Source of the DNA: a virus
Virus record (IMG/VR): IMGVR_UViG_3300037862_000031
Coordinates: 1 to 22,950 of that record
Strand: one strand, 5' to 3'
Length of the DNA: 22,950 nucleotides
The position numbers and the translations under genes were made by a program. Under the pieces are notes generated by a model. It was not told the origin of the DNA, searched no databases, and saw nothing but the letters and a program-made list of their open reading frames with translations. Shown in pieces: positions 15,901 to 22,792 of the stretch; position 1 is the first letter of the stretch, and each line of letters begins with the position of its first letter.

Positions 15901-18900
15901 AAGACGACCGCGAGCAGCCGAAAGCATAATGCCGATCTTAGTCTCGCCAATCGTCAACGCCGCGCCAGGAGCCGAAGGAATTGCCGGTAACCGGTCACCA
16001 TCACCACTATCCTCCGACGCAGGCGCATCCGGGACAACAACCAAAGACACATCCGCCGGAACACTAACAGGCGTATTGTCTTCATCAACAAACGAATTAG
16101 GACCCGTCTTAGTCAAAACCTTGTCACTGCCCTCAGGGCTGACACGCGTGTTGTTGGGCAAAGACTCGCGACCCAAACCCGTGTTAACAACCTGAGGCTC
16201 AGGCGCAGGGACAACCCCAGCAGGGCGAGCAAGAGTAGCTGGGACACTAACTAAAGTAATCTCCTCGCCATTCTCCATACGACGCTCAGGTGAGAACTGA
16301 AAAAGTTGACGCGCCGCATCAATACTCGAAAGACCATCCTCAGGGATAAAACGACCAACCTGAATAAACGTTCCACGAAGATCTTTCTGTGCACGAGAAA
16401 TGTCAAGACCATGCCGCACACCCGAAGGTCCGCTAAGAGACTCAACAATGCTACCCATCGGCAACATAGCAAGATCCTCACGCGTCAAAACACGACCAGG
16501 AACCAAACTGTCAAGGAAATCATTACGAACCTTGTCCGCAGCAATTTTAGCTTCGCGAGCCAACGCAATTTGAGCATTAACTGCCTCCTGATCAACCTCA
16601 GGAGACACAATAGGAGCCGAAGCAAACGGAACAGGATCAGGCTTATCTAAATCAACAATTGCTTTCTGTTCCCGCTCGTACCCATCGCGACGTGCCTTCT
16701 CAGCCGCGCGAGGCATATCCTCAAAGCGCCCAGCCATAGCCTCCATCTGATTAGCATTCCACTGAAGGTTAACCTCAAGAAGCTCTAAAATCTCCTCCGA
16801 CGTTGCACCCTCAAGGATGCGACGCTCAAGATTACCGTCAGCATCATAAGGCCGAATTGCACTAATAGCCTCCCGCTGACGAACCGTAACTGCAGCCGGA
16901 GCCTGCTCAGCATCAAAGTCGGGCGGCTCTGGCGTAAACTGAGGTTGCGCATCCATAACCTCATTAGTTGAAGGCACGTTTGCCTCCGCCTCAGGCGCAG
17001 CAGGAGCCGACGCCTGAACCTCAACGTAAAAGTTTCGAGGCGAATCAAAATCTTTACTCGGATAGATAATAACAGGACTAATAGAACCATCCTGCATAAC
17101 ACGGAACCACTCGTTGCCCACCTTCTGGAAAGACATCTCATCAAAGCTCTGCTTATGAGTACGCTTAACCCGCGACCCCTCAGGAGCACTCTCAAGCTCT
17201 GCCAACGTGGGAACAAGAGGATTAACAGCCCAACCTGCAGCAGCAGGAGCCTCATCGGGGGCCGTGTTGCGAATCTCAGCGGCAAGCTCCTCATCAGAAA
17301 GGTCTGCAACAGGAGTTGCACTAGGCTCTGAAACATCTTCTGCGTTAGGCTCGGGAGCCTCTACATTCGGAGTTTCGTCGCTTGGGCCGACAGCGTCACT
17401 AATTTCAGCTTTAAGCTCATCGTCAGAAAGATCTGCGGCTGGCGTAACGCTTGGCTCGACCGCAGGAGCCTCAGGGATCTCCGCTACGGGCTCAGGGGTG
17501 GCCTCAGGGGTGTCAGTGCCAACCGGAGCCTCAACAGGCTCAGGAGCGGCATCAGCAGGCGCATCAAAGTTATCAAGCCGCGCCTGAATATCATCACGCG
17601 TCGCCTCAATATCCTCAAGATCAGGACCAGGCCGTTCCGGATTAAACCGGTCAAGCTGACGATCTAAAAACCCTACTCGCTGTTCGAGTCCAGCTCGGTC
17701 ACTGGGGATGGGCTGCCCGAGACCGTCGAGTTCTGGCTCTGGCTCTCCATCTCCGCCTTTACCAGACTCTCGTGCATCGGAGTCAACCACAGGAGAATCT
17801 CCTCCTTCGACATCTCCTGCAGATTCGCCGGAACCGGGAGCACCGTCAACTTGTCTTTCATTATCTCCACCCTCACTAGAAGTACCACCCAAAGAAACAT
17901 CACGATCATTCGCCATATCGCGAATAACAGACTGCCCACCATCACGGCCCAACCGCGTAGCCTCACCAAGATCAGCCACCTGCTGAACAACATCAAAAGA
18001 CACCAAACCAGAATCACGGTCATGCCAAACACTCAAACGCTTACCACCATCACCGCCAAGCTCAACCCTATTATCTTCAACATACTCAGCAAGAGCCTCT
18101 AAACCCTGCGGGCTATAAAACTCCGCAGCAGAAATCTTCTTCTCAAAACCATCAACACCAACAAGATAACCCTCATTAACAAGATTACCCGTAACCGTAT
18201 CCAACGACAAACGACCACGCGCACGCACCCGCTCCAACAAATTCGGGTACTCCTGCGAACCATCCTCATTAACAGGCTCCACAGGCTGACCATCACGCTG
18301 ACCATCCGGAAGCGAAACACCATCCACCTCAGCATCCAACCGATCCGCAACCCGCAACGCATCAGCCCAACTAAAAGCCTCCTGAGCAGGCTCATCATTG
18401 TCCAAACGATTAACCATAAACCGGTTATCGTCCATCTCAACAATTTCCAACTCACCATCACCCGTAACAAAACGGTTAGAAACATTCTCATCACGAGCCC
18501 AACCCAGCGGCGCATCCAAACGCACAATCTCAGACTCGTTCTGAATCTCCTCCGCAAGCCGAGAACCCAAAGCATTACCCGCAGCATCCTGCCCAACGAC
18601 AATACCGCGAGCCTTCAACATTTCAGGACTCAACGTGGCAAGAATCTCTAGCGCATTAGAGCTAGAAACCTGATAAAACCCGTCAGGCAACCCAGAAGGA
18701 TCATCCTTAACGTAAACCTGACCAAACTCTGCAGTCTCAGCAGTACCAATAAAGACACCATTCAAGCTAACTACACGCCCATTAGCGCGGCGGATCTTAA
18801 ACTTAAGTCCGCGACCCATCTCAGCAAAACGCCCCGCCCTATCGCGAAACTGAAGCTTCGCACGAGCCGAACGAGCAGCGCGACTATTACCAATAGCAGC

Positions 18901-18927
18901 AAGAAGGGCAAAAAACTTTTCGGGCAC
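12970..18927 (-). CDS. Giant 1985-aa head-region protein with C-terminal kinase-like domain
   Basis: It starts at GTG 18927 after a TAGGAG site and lies after the portal, where MuF-type head proteins usually sit, though I see no MuF motif. Residues 26-40 carry a QFRDRAGRFAEMGRG motif. About 340-560 is acidic Pro/Ala/Glu-rich and contains a duplication (PAADLSDDELKAEI at 496, PVADLSDEELAAEI at 539). Several SH3-like beta units follow (LKPGDTVQW near 1275, RAADVAVGDVTVV near 1448, IQNVRVGDIVSSP near 1637). The C-terminus (about 1755-1985) looks like a PI3/4-kinase or HipA-type kinase: VFVKYA (Lys1797), RDAEYLG (Glu1808), catalytic loop AGNGDRHRGNWMI (Asp1888, Asn1893) and metal-binding VAIDNGL (Asp1906). 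All key residues are present, so activity is plausible. Target unknown; virion location is inferred. Confidence 0.8.
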   Translation of the reverse strand: MPEKFFALLAAIGNSRAARSARAKLQFRDRAGRFAEMGRGLKFKIRRANGRVVSLNGVFIGTAETAEFGQVYVKDDPSGLPDGFYQVSSSNALEILATLSPEMLKARGIVVGQDAAGNALGSRLAEEIQNESEIVRLDAPLGWARDENVSNRFVTGDGELEIVEMDDNRFMVNRLDNDEPAQEAFSWADALRVADRLDAEVDGVSLPDGQRDGQPVEPVNEDGSQEYPNLLERVRARGRLSLDTVTGNLVNEGYLVGVDGFEKKISAAEFYSPQGLEALAEYVEDNRVELGGDGGKRLSVWHDRDSGLVSFDVVQQVADLGEATRLGRDGGQSVIRDMANDRDVSLGGTSSEGGDNERQVDGAPGSGESAGDVEGGDSPVVDSDARESGKGGDGEPEPELDGLGQPIPSDRAGLEQRVGFLDRQLDRFNPERPGPDLEDIEATRDDIQARLDNFDAPADAAPEPVEAPVGTDTPEATPEPVAEIPEAPAVEPSVTPAADLSDDELKAEISDAVGPSDETPNVEAPEPNAEDVSEPSATPVADLSDEELAAEIRNTAPDEAPAAAGWAVNPLVPTLAELESAPEGSRVKRTHKQSFDEMSFQKVGNEWFRVMQDGSISPVIIYPSKDFDSPRNFYVEVQASAPAAPEAEANVPSTNEVMDAQPQFTPEPPDFDAEQAPAAVTVRQREAISAIRPYDADGNLERRILEGATSEEILELLEVNLQWNANQMEAMAGRFEDMPRAAEKARRDGYEREQKAIVDLDKPDPVPFASAPIVSPEVDQEAVNAQIALAREAKIAADKVRNDFLDSLVPGRVLTREDLAMLPMGSIVESLSGPSGVRHGLDISRAQKDLRGTFIQVGRFIPEDGLSSIDAARQLFQFSPERRMENGEEITLVSVPATLARPAGVVPAPEPQVVNTGLGRESLPNNTRVSPEGSDKVLTKTGPNSFVDEDNTPVSVPADVSLVVVPDAPASEDSGDGDRLPAIPSAPGAALTIGETKIGIMLSAARGRLDSEDFAVIEERLQRPMALEAFDNFMSWLGLQPQRPNKRTEPRNTDIPALPGNKDLQARKLAPADEEDLNLVIEDILANFPNNRRLANGDIVIASREVNGRKFDVVVRRTPDERFFVYRRVVMPDGSIVAAKVYGEAHSYKALTGKMGSALQWLFARDPYRAITRMKNREALGGEDAKFQADADSDAVTNAVSASELRNAVRDMVEHLAKEARNGRNVIDILKKSFPDGVGARAAKRGLIDSQLEAARAMPGDGGPTHISYGGGESLKPGDTVQWTDWRTNSPTYGQVFEGFVRRLKDTEQVLMPNGEYKYTDYVEAVFPEYNRLKNDPKPESRGRPFVASNLRLAAPGEPLDAFFAKREEIQENQRLVAQAGDFNLPDPNAPAPQPRAPAAPKRPLIRKVAPSGLLESPDVAPEAQGLVPQTRFDFVAEVANADAFKVRAADVAVGDVTVVQNDSNLDVYAKITKKTIVDGNLELEMIIDDFDDYKIKTYVLPLMFPMTFDVFRAKPLAAEDTEKQAIRRLVMAKGPDNSVLSDADLESVLEELNTDRAKELISALLSLPEWVPDEAMQVEDILRALGAKDTDRANVVAAMQNLGVDPGTTIARPLTTQQLRVKAIADRFQVLKTLSIQNVRVGDIVSSPAGGSFQVIEVSRRSDRPGQLKTVSVNVDTLEPVTAYFKTEASGLDRAPAVFNVKRIKDNFADWYGLETPTRINALNFDEPDPDETDAEWFGGYAEKAQALEAALNEGWDVKANINRGAQNGGVQFVKPAADYSDPEFPDPEVGAVFVKYAADKDTRDAEYLGGAMLAAMGMEGLTVGLRDDESIVVMNRINGVAPREWIRANGMLGAEDAELLDELVSSGFSKNVRAIGLFDLLAGNGDRHRGNWMIKEDGQPVAIDNGLANNAGMGIVSLSPFGKIAFPMVRGNLVKDKALYTEAELIGVRQRLAALEDTFAAMNRSDWYRGIMRNMESMIGRYL

Positions 18928-18983
18928 AGAAAGCTCCTATTGTAAGAGGTTGTCTATGAAAGAATAACAGAAAGTTTTAGCAA

Positions 18984-19193
18984 CTACTCCGCAGAAACGT
19001 CAGGAACAAGATTAGACGCATAATATCCGCCAACCCACATTTTGTAATACTCCACAAAACCCTCCGGAGTACCATCCCAATCGCCAACAAACATATCCGC
19101 AAGAATAGTACCGTCAGACTGCAACGAACCATCCTCCGCAATAGTCACAAAAGACGGCTCAGGATAATTGAGACCCTCGAACTTAATTTTCAT
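18984..19193 (-). CDS. Unknown 69-aa protein
   Basis: A small acidic protein starting MKIKFEGLNYPEPSFVT at ATG 19193, with AAGG upstream. It lies 9 bases after the portal stop and 56 bases before the giant gene, so it is part of the operon. The sequence is rich in aromatic residues (EGFVEYYKMWVGGYYASN) and has no recognisable motif or membrane segment. It might be an accessory protein of the portal or the giant protein. No function can be assigned. Confidence 0.65.
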   Translation of the reverse strand: MKIKFEGLNYPEPSFVTIAEDGSLQSDGTILADMFVGDWDGTPEGFVEYYKMWVGGYYASNLVPDVSAE

Positions 19194-19202
19194 AATCGTA
19201 CC

Positions 19203-20879
19203 TTAGACCTTTGGCTCAGCTAGCGGAAAAGGAGGCGCATCCTCACCCGGTTCAACAGGATCCGAACTTTCCGGAGGAGCTACTGCGGAGTCTACACCCT
19301 CGGCAGGTTCCGCAGACGGAACCTCACCAGCAAGCGCCTCAGCAATATTAGCCGGAACGGGAGCAACACTAGCCGCCTGAGACGCCGCACGAGCAGACGC
19401 AATCAACTCAGGAGCAATCGCCGTAAGAAGAGCCTCAGTAAGCTCAGGAGTGAAACTAGCCCGCTGAGTCAACAAACGCAACGCCAACTCCGTCGGATCC
19501 GGAGCATCCGTCTCCGAAAAACCATGCGCACGCCGCCACGTCTGACTCGAAATGGCCAACTTATCAAAACCAGAATCAGCATCCGACGCACGGTCATTAC
19601 GAGTAGCAACACTCGACGGGTCATACCAAACAACAACCTTAGAAACCTCAAGCTCAGAAAAACCAATACCACGCAAATACGGACGCAAATACACAACCGT
19701 CAAAGCATCAGAAATAAGCAACAACAACGGCTCAATATGCGCTTTGTAAAGTGATTCATCAATTTGCACAGCATTAGAATATTTAACCGACGCAAGACCC
19801 GTAACAACATCCTTAGGAATGTCGAGACCCTGCAAAATACGCTCCAAAACACGGTCAGAACGCTTAGCAAGCTCAGCATCAAAACTACGCTCAAACTTGA
19901 ACTGCTTAATCTTGTCACCCAAATCCGCAGGCCCACGAATAATCAACGGAACAACAGCCGAAGCCGACGACTCATCCGTAACCGGAGTCGTCATCGCATC
20001 AATAAGCTGCTCCTCAAACTCGTCAGCCGCCTCCTCAGGGAAAATCCCATCCTCATCCGCACCCACCATGTCCGGATCAATACCATTAGACGCAGACAAC
20101 CCATCCGGAATATACAACGCGCCAGCATTCAAACGAGACTTAGCCGTAGCACGGAACGTACGGTTGAGCAACAACAACTCTTCGCAAAGATCGAGGATAC
20201 CGCGAAGACTCGAATCAGGCTCATCCGAATAACGAGGATGCGAACGCCAAATGCGCCCCATAAACGACCCAACAGGCAAAGGAATAATATTACTAGCCGT
20301 CGCGCCAGGACCAAAAGCCGACCCAGACGTTTGACGACGCGAATTAACATAAAACTGGCCAGAATTATTCTGATGCAACTCATCAACCGAACGAATATCC
20401 CACGTTTCAGGCAACCCCGAACCAATACGCTCCGGAACCTGCACCAAATAACATTCACCCGTGACACTCAAATTCAACGCCGCATCACGCAACAACCCCG
20501 CCTGTCCGCCATACGCACTATCCAACCGAGACAAAGCCCGCTGAGCGGCCTCCGCCAACTTCGGATCAAAATCAGGAGACAAGTCCACGCCAACAGGAGC
20601 CTCAGAGGCATCATTCACAACCGCAGGATACAAACGAATACGAGAAACAATGTTAGCAACAAGCTGAAAAGAATACTTAATCTCACCAATAGCGTCGTAA
20701 TACTCCCACGCCTCCGACTGCCACTGAGCATCAGCAGAATTCTTACGGTCCTTAAAAAGCTCAGCCTCGCCCTTATCGTTCAACTTCACCTGCACAGCCG
20801 CCGCCGTCAACGGACGCGGCACGTTAAACGCCGCAGGCTTAATACTGTCGCCGTCAGATTCTTTTCTAAAAATTGCCAT
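19203..20879 (-). CDS. Portal protein
   Basis: A 558-aa protein starting MAIFRKESDGDSIKP at ATG 20879. The portal is the dodecameric ring through which DNA enters and leaves the head. Actinophage portal features are visible: SEAWEYYDAIGEIKYSFQL (about 55-73) followed by VANIVSRIRLYPAVV, LNLSVTGECYLVQVP (about 131-145), WDIRSVDELHQ, IWRSHPRYSDEPDSSLRG, the helical FDAELAKRSDRVLERILQG and LDIPKDVVTGLASVKYSNA, and YKAHIEPLLLLISDALT. The last 60 residues are an acidic Pro/Ala tail. Length is normal for the family. It starts 6 bases after the DUF1360-like gene. Confidence 0.92.
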   Translation of the reverse strand: MAIFRKESDGDSIKPAAFNVPRPLTAAAVQVKLNDKGEAELFKDRKNSADAQWQSEAWEYYDAIGEIKYSFQLVANIVSRIRLYPAVVNDASEAPVGVDLSPDFDPKLAEAAQRALSRLDSAYGGQAGLLRDAALNLSVTGECYLVQVPERIGSGLPETWDIRSVDELHQNNSGQFYVNSRRQTSGSAFGPGATASNIIPLPVGSFMGRIWRSHPRYSDEPDSSLRGILDLCEELLLLNRTFRATAKSRLNAGALYIPDGLSASNGIDPDMVGADEDGIFPEEAADEFEEQLIDAMTTPVTDESSASAVVPLIIRGPADLGDKIKQFKFERSFDAELAKRSDRVLERILQGLDIPKDVVTGLASVKYSNAVQIDESLYKAHIEPLLLLISDALTVVYLRPYLRGIGFSELEVSKVVVWYDPSSVATRNDRASDADSGFDKLAISSQTWRRAHGFSETDAPDPTELALRLLTQRASFTPELTEALLTAIAPELIASARAASQAASVAPVPANIAEALAGEVPSAEPAEGVDSAVAPPESSDPVEPGEDAPPFPLAEPKV

Positions 20880-20885
20880 GGAAAG

Positions 20886-21182
20886 CTACCCATCCAAACG
20901 TTGGTCTACGAACCCAGCAATGGCCGACAATGCTAAAATTGCGGCGAAGACCAAGGTTACGGTCGGTATTAGTATATAGGACACAACTAAGAACGTTGCC
21001 GTGTAAATCGAGATGCACCACGGGCACGTAAGCAAATAACCAAGCATACTCTCATGCGGAGGACGCTTAGCCCACACCCACTCTCGGAACGGCTCAAAAA
21101 TGACATCGCGAATAATCAAACGCGTCAAACGGATGTTAGCAAGAGCAAGCACAACACCAGCAAGTAAAAGCTCAACCTTCAT
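20886..21182 (-). CDS. DUF1360-like small membrane protein
   Basis: A 98-aa protein with a hydrophobic N-terminal segment (about 4-17, ELLLAGVVLALANI), a basic middle (REWVWAKRPPHES), a conserved LTCPWCISIYTATF (about 51-64) and further hydrophobic segments to about residue 90. The RLTRLIIRD...P.R and TCPWC pattern fits DUF1360, a family seen in bacteria and actinophages with no established biochemical role. It starts at ATG 21182, overlapping the upstream stop by 4 bases (ATGA). Likely an inner-membrane protein with 2-3 passes; the Cys pair could bind metal or form a disulfide. Its presence in a head operon is odd but recurrent in such phages. Confidence 0.7.
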   Translation of the reverse strand: MKVELLLAGVVLALANIRLTRLIIRDVIFEPFREWVWAKRPPHESMLGYLLTCPWCISIYTATFLVVSYILIPTVTLVFAAILALSAIAGFVDQRLDG

Positions 21183-21553
21183 GACGTAGGATCCTGCGAG
21201 CTACGCATAGTCCTAAACGGATTCCAACTACGCAACCGGGAACCACACGCACACGAAGACTCTCGGCGGAACGCCAACATTTTACCGCTCGTGGTCGTGA
21301 CATACGACAATGTAGAGCGAATATCCCCGGACTTAGAGAAAGATTCCGGCACAATACTCTCCGAAAAGACAATCTTAGGACCAGAAGAGTTATCTTGCGC
21401 CACAATAATCGAACCGTTATACACAATTACCCGACAATCCGTAATCAAATACGTACCCGGAGTCGGCGGAGACACGTGAAGACTACCAGGGATCGCGCCT
21501 AAACCCTCAGGAGCCACAACAACTGTGGCCGGGAACACGTCTTGGAAACTCAC
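21179..21553 (-). CDS. Unknown 124-aa protein with CxC motif
   Basis: It starts at GTG 21553, which overlaps the stop of the upstream HTH gene (GTGA), and ends overlapping the next start (ATGA). The body is beta-rich (DVFPATVVVAPEGLG, YLITDCRVIVYNGSIIVAQ). The C-terminus has ESSCACGSRLRSWNPFRTMR, a Cys-Ala-Cys-Gly followed by a basic aromatic tail, which might hold a small metal site or contact nucleic acid. No family recognised. Tight coupling on both sides argues it is a real gene working in the same process as its neighbours. Confidence 0.65.
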   Translation of the reverse strand: MSFQDVFPATVVVAPEGLGAIPGSLHVSPPTPGTYLITDCRVIVYNGSIIVAQDNSSGPKIVFSESIVPESFSKSGDIRSTLSYVTTTSGKMLAFRRESSCACGSRLRSWNPFRTMRSSQDPTS

Positions 21554-22029
21554 GCCTGCAACCGCCGTCTAATAGCCCGCTCAGACGCATTTGCAGCCTC
21601 AGCAATGTCCCGCACACTCGTACCCCGCAAGTGGAGGTGGTGAATAAGCTCCGCATACTCCCGATTAGCAATCGCAGCAGGATGAGTAGGGGCCATAACA
21701 CCCCTAAACCGTCGAGCAACCACAGCCAACTCCCTCAACCTGTAATGATCCGAGGGCAAGATAGGCGTAGACGGTAGCTTCTTCGGAACATACTCGAACT
21801 TAGGCGCAGGTTCCGGAACAGTAGGCATATTTTCTGGTTTAGGAATTTCAGAAATCCAACCATGCACTGTAGAACGAGAATGCCCAACAGCTACACCGAT
21901 TGCGGACAACGGCCACCCCGCCTCAAAAAGAGCATAAACGCGAATCTGACGAGCAGCGCCATGCAGAGTCGCAAGAATCGCAACTTCATCATCGGGAAGA
22001 GACTGACCACGTGCAATTGTCCTAGGCAT
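21550..22029 (-). CDS. Double helix-turn-helix DNA-binding protein, small terminase candidate
   Basis: This 159-aa basic protein begins MPRTIARGQSLPDDEV. A first HTH lies at about 28-62 (VYALFEAGWPLSAIGVAVGH, then SRSTVHGWISEI). A Pro-rich linker (KPENMPTVPEPAPKFEYVPK) follows. A second HTH lies at about 121-158 (YAELIHHLHLRGTSVRDIAE, then ANASERAIRRRL). It is the first gene of the structural operon, before the portal, which is where small terminase subunits lie; a transcription regulator is the alternative. The upstream region contains a large CTAG repeat array that could be its binding site (inference). No clear Shine-Dalgarno precedes the ATG, and TATGCT lies 11 bases upstream, so a leaderless transcript is possible. 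Confidence 0.7.
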   Translation of the reverse strand: MPRTIARGQSLPDDEVAILATLHGAARQIRVYALFEAGWPLSAIGVAVGHSRSTVHGWISEIPKPENMPTVPEPAPKFEYVPKKLPSTPILPSDHYRLRELAVVARRFRGVMAPTHPAAIANREYAELIHHLHLRGTSVRDIAEAANASERAIRRRLQA

Positions 22030-22237
22030 AAAACAAGGCTAGCATACTCGGACTGAGGTGATAAAACAGGCGATTGACTGAAAAATGCTTTTGGCCGCTG
22101 AGTTCGCTGCCGTACTATCTGAGACCTTCGAATATTGTTTCCTAAAAAACCTGAATGCCGCTCACTATGCCCTTCTTTCCTGCCCGAGTCCCTGGGCGTA
22201 AAGTGGACGTTTCCTGAATGTTCGTTGAATGCCTTGT
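22030..22237. other. Gene-free spacer upstream of HTH gene
   Basis: No supported gene. It contains short direct repeats (CCTGAATG at 22150 and 22213, TGAATGCC again at 22226) and a small GCCC/GGGC hairpin near 22180-22200 without a T-run. A TATGCT sequence just upstream of the HTH ATG (minus strand) could be a -10 box, but no convincing -35 is present. Confidence 0.5.
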
Positions 22238-22355
22238 GAATAACTTTCAATATAAAATGTTTTCATTATCATATGACATAAGTTTTTTTCATATAAAATA
22301 TTTTTCATTTATATATTGTGATTGTCTTTCATCTTGTAGTTTCTGTGTGTTTCAT
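22238..22355. other. AT-rich stretch with repeated TTTCAT elements
   Basis: This is the most AT-rich segment of the window, with runs such as TTTTTTT and ATATAAAATA. TTTCAT occurs five times, starting at 22261, 22287, 22303, 22327 and 22350 (spacings 26, 16, 24, 23). It adjoins the CTAG repeat array. It would melt easily, as in a replication origin, but it could also hold promoters. Confidence 0.6.
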
Positions 22356-22385
22356 GTGTGCTCTTGTGTTTGTGTTGTGTGTGTG

Positions 22386-22712
22386 CTAGGTGTTCTCTTG
22401 GTGTGTTGGTGCTTGAGGGCTAGGTGATGCTCTAGGTGCTCAGGGGGCGCTCTAGGCGCTCTAGTCGTGCTCTGGGTGTGTTGGGCGCTGATCTAGGTGT
22501 GTTGGGCGCTCTAGGTGTCCTAGGTGCTCTAGGTAGTGCTCTAGGGGGATGCTCCAGGTGCTAGGTAATGCTCTAGGGGGCGCTAGGGGCGCTAGGGGCG
22601 CTAGGTGTCCTAGGGCGCTGTAGGGGGCGCTAGGTGTCCTAGGGCGCTCTAGGCGCTACAAGGAGGGCGCTGTAGGCGCTAGGCGCTGCTGCGCGCTGCT
22701 AGGCGCTGCTAG
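22386..22712. repeat. CTAG-centred degenerate tandem repeat array
   Basis: Within 327 bases CTAG occurs 22 times, where about one is expected by chance. Most gaps between successive copies are 9, 10, 12, 18, 20 or 30 bases. Recurrent units include GCTAGGCGCT, GGCGCTCTAGG and CTAGGTGTCCTAGG. The forward strand is G-rich here (about 2 G per C). No open frame with sensible protein exists. It looks like an iteron-type array of short palindromic protein-binding sites. Confidence 0.85.
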
Positions 22713-22750
22713 GCGCTGCCACCGCATGTCTCAGCGAGACCTCAAGACAC

Positions 22751-22780
22751 AAAAAAACCCCCCACCGTATAGGTGAGGGG
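22751..22780 (-). terminator. Strong Rho-independent terminator
   Basis: The minus strand shows CCCCTCACC, loop TATAC, GGTGGGGGG, then seven Ts. The 9-bp stem has one G-U pair. It lies just after the stop of the gene at the right edge and insulates it from the repeat array and the structural operon. Confidence 0.85.
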
Positions 22781-22792
22781 CGTTCATTTTGG

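Noticed and set aside
15043-15990. Forward-strand open frame of 315 codons
   Set aside because: Opposite the giant gene, low-complexity Arg-rich shadow without family likeness. The same holds for the frame at 10891-11760.
18928-18983. Promoter before the giant gene (TTGCTA with TTCATA)
   Set aside because: The -10 match is poor and the spacer is simply AT-rich; not strong enough to call.
19764-20936. Long forward-strand open frame of 390 codons opposite the portal gene
   Set aside because: The portal protein on the minus strand is clearly real; this frame is Arg/Asn/Thr-rich and featureless.
22175-22205. GCCC/GGGC hairpin as terminator
   Set aside because: Stem of only about 4-5 bp and no T-run on either strand.
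22218-22427. Cys-rich forward open frame over the G/T-rich stretch
   Set aside because: Its Cys/Val composition comes directly from TGT/GTG repeats; no ribosome site and it runs into the repeat array.
22386-22712. CRISPR array interpretation of the repeats
   Set aside because: Units are 9-12 bases and degenerate, with no regular 25-40 base repeats or unique spacers.
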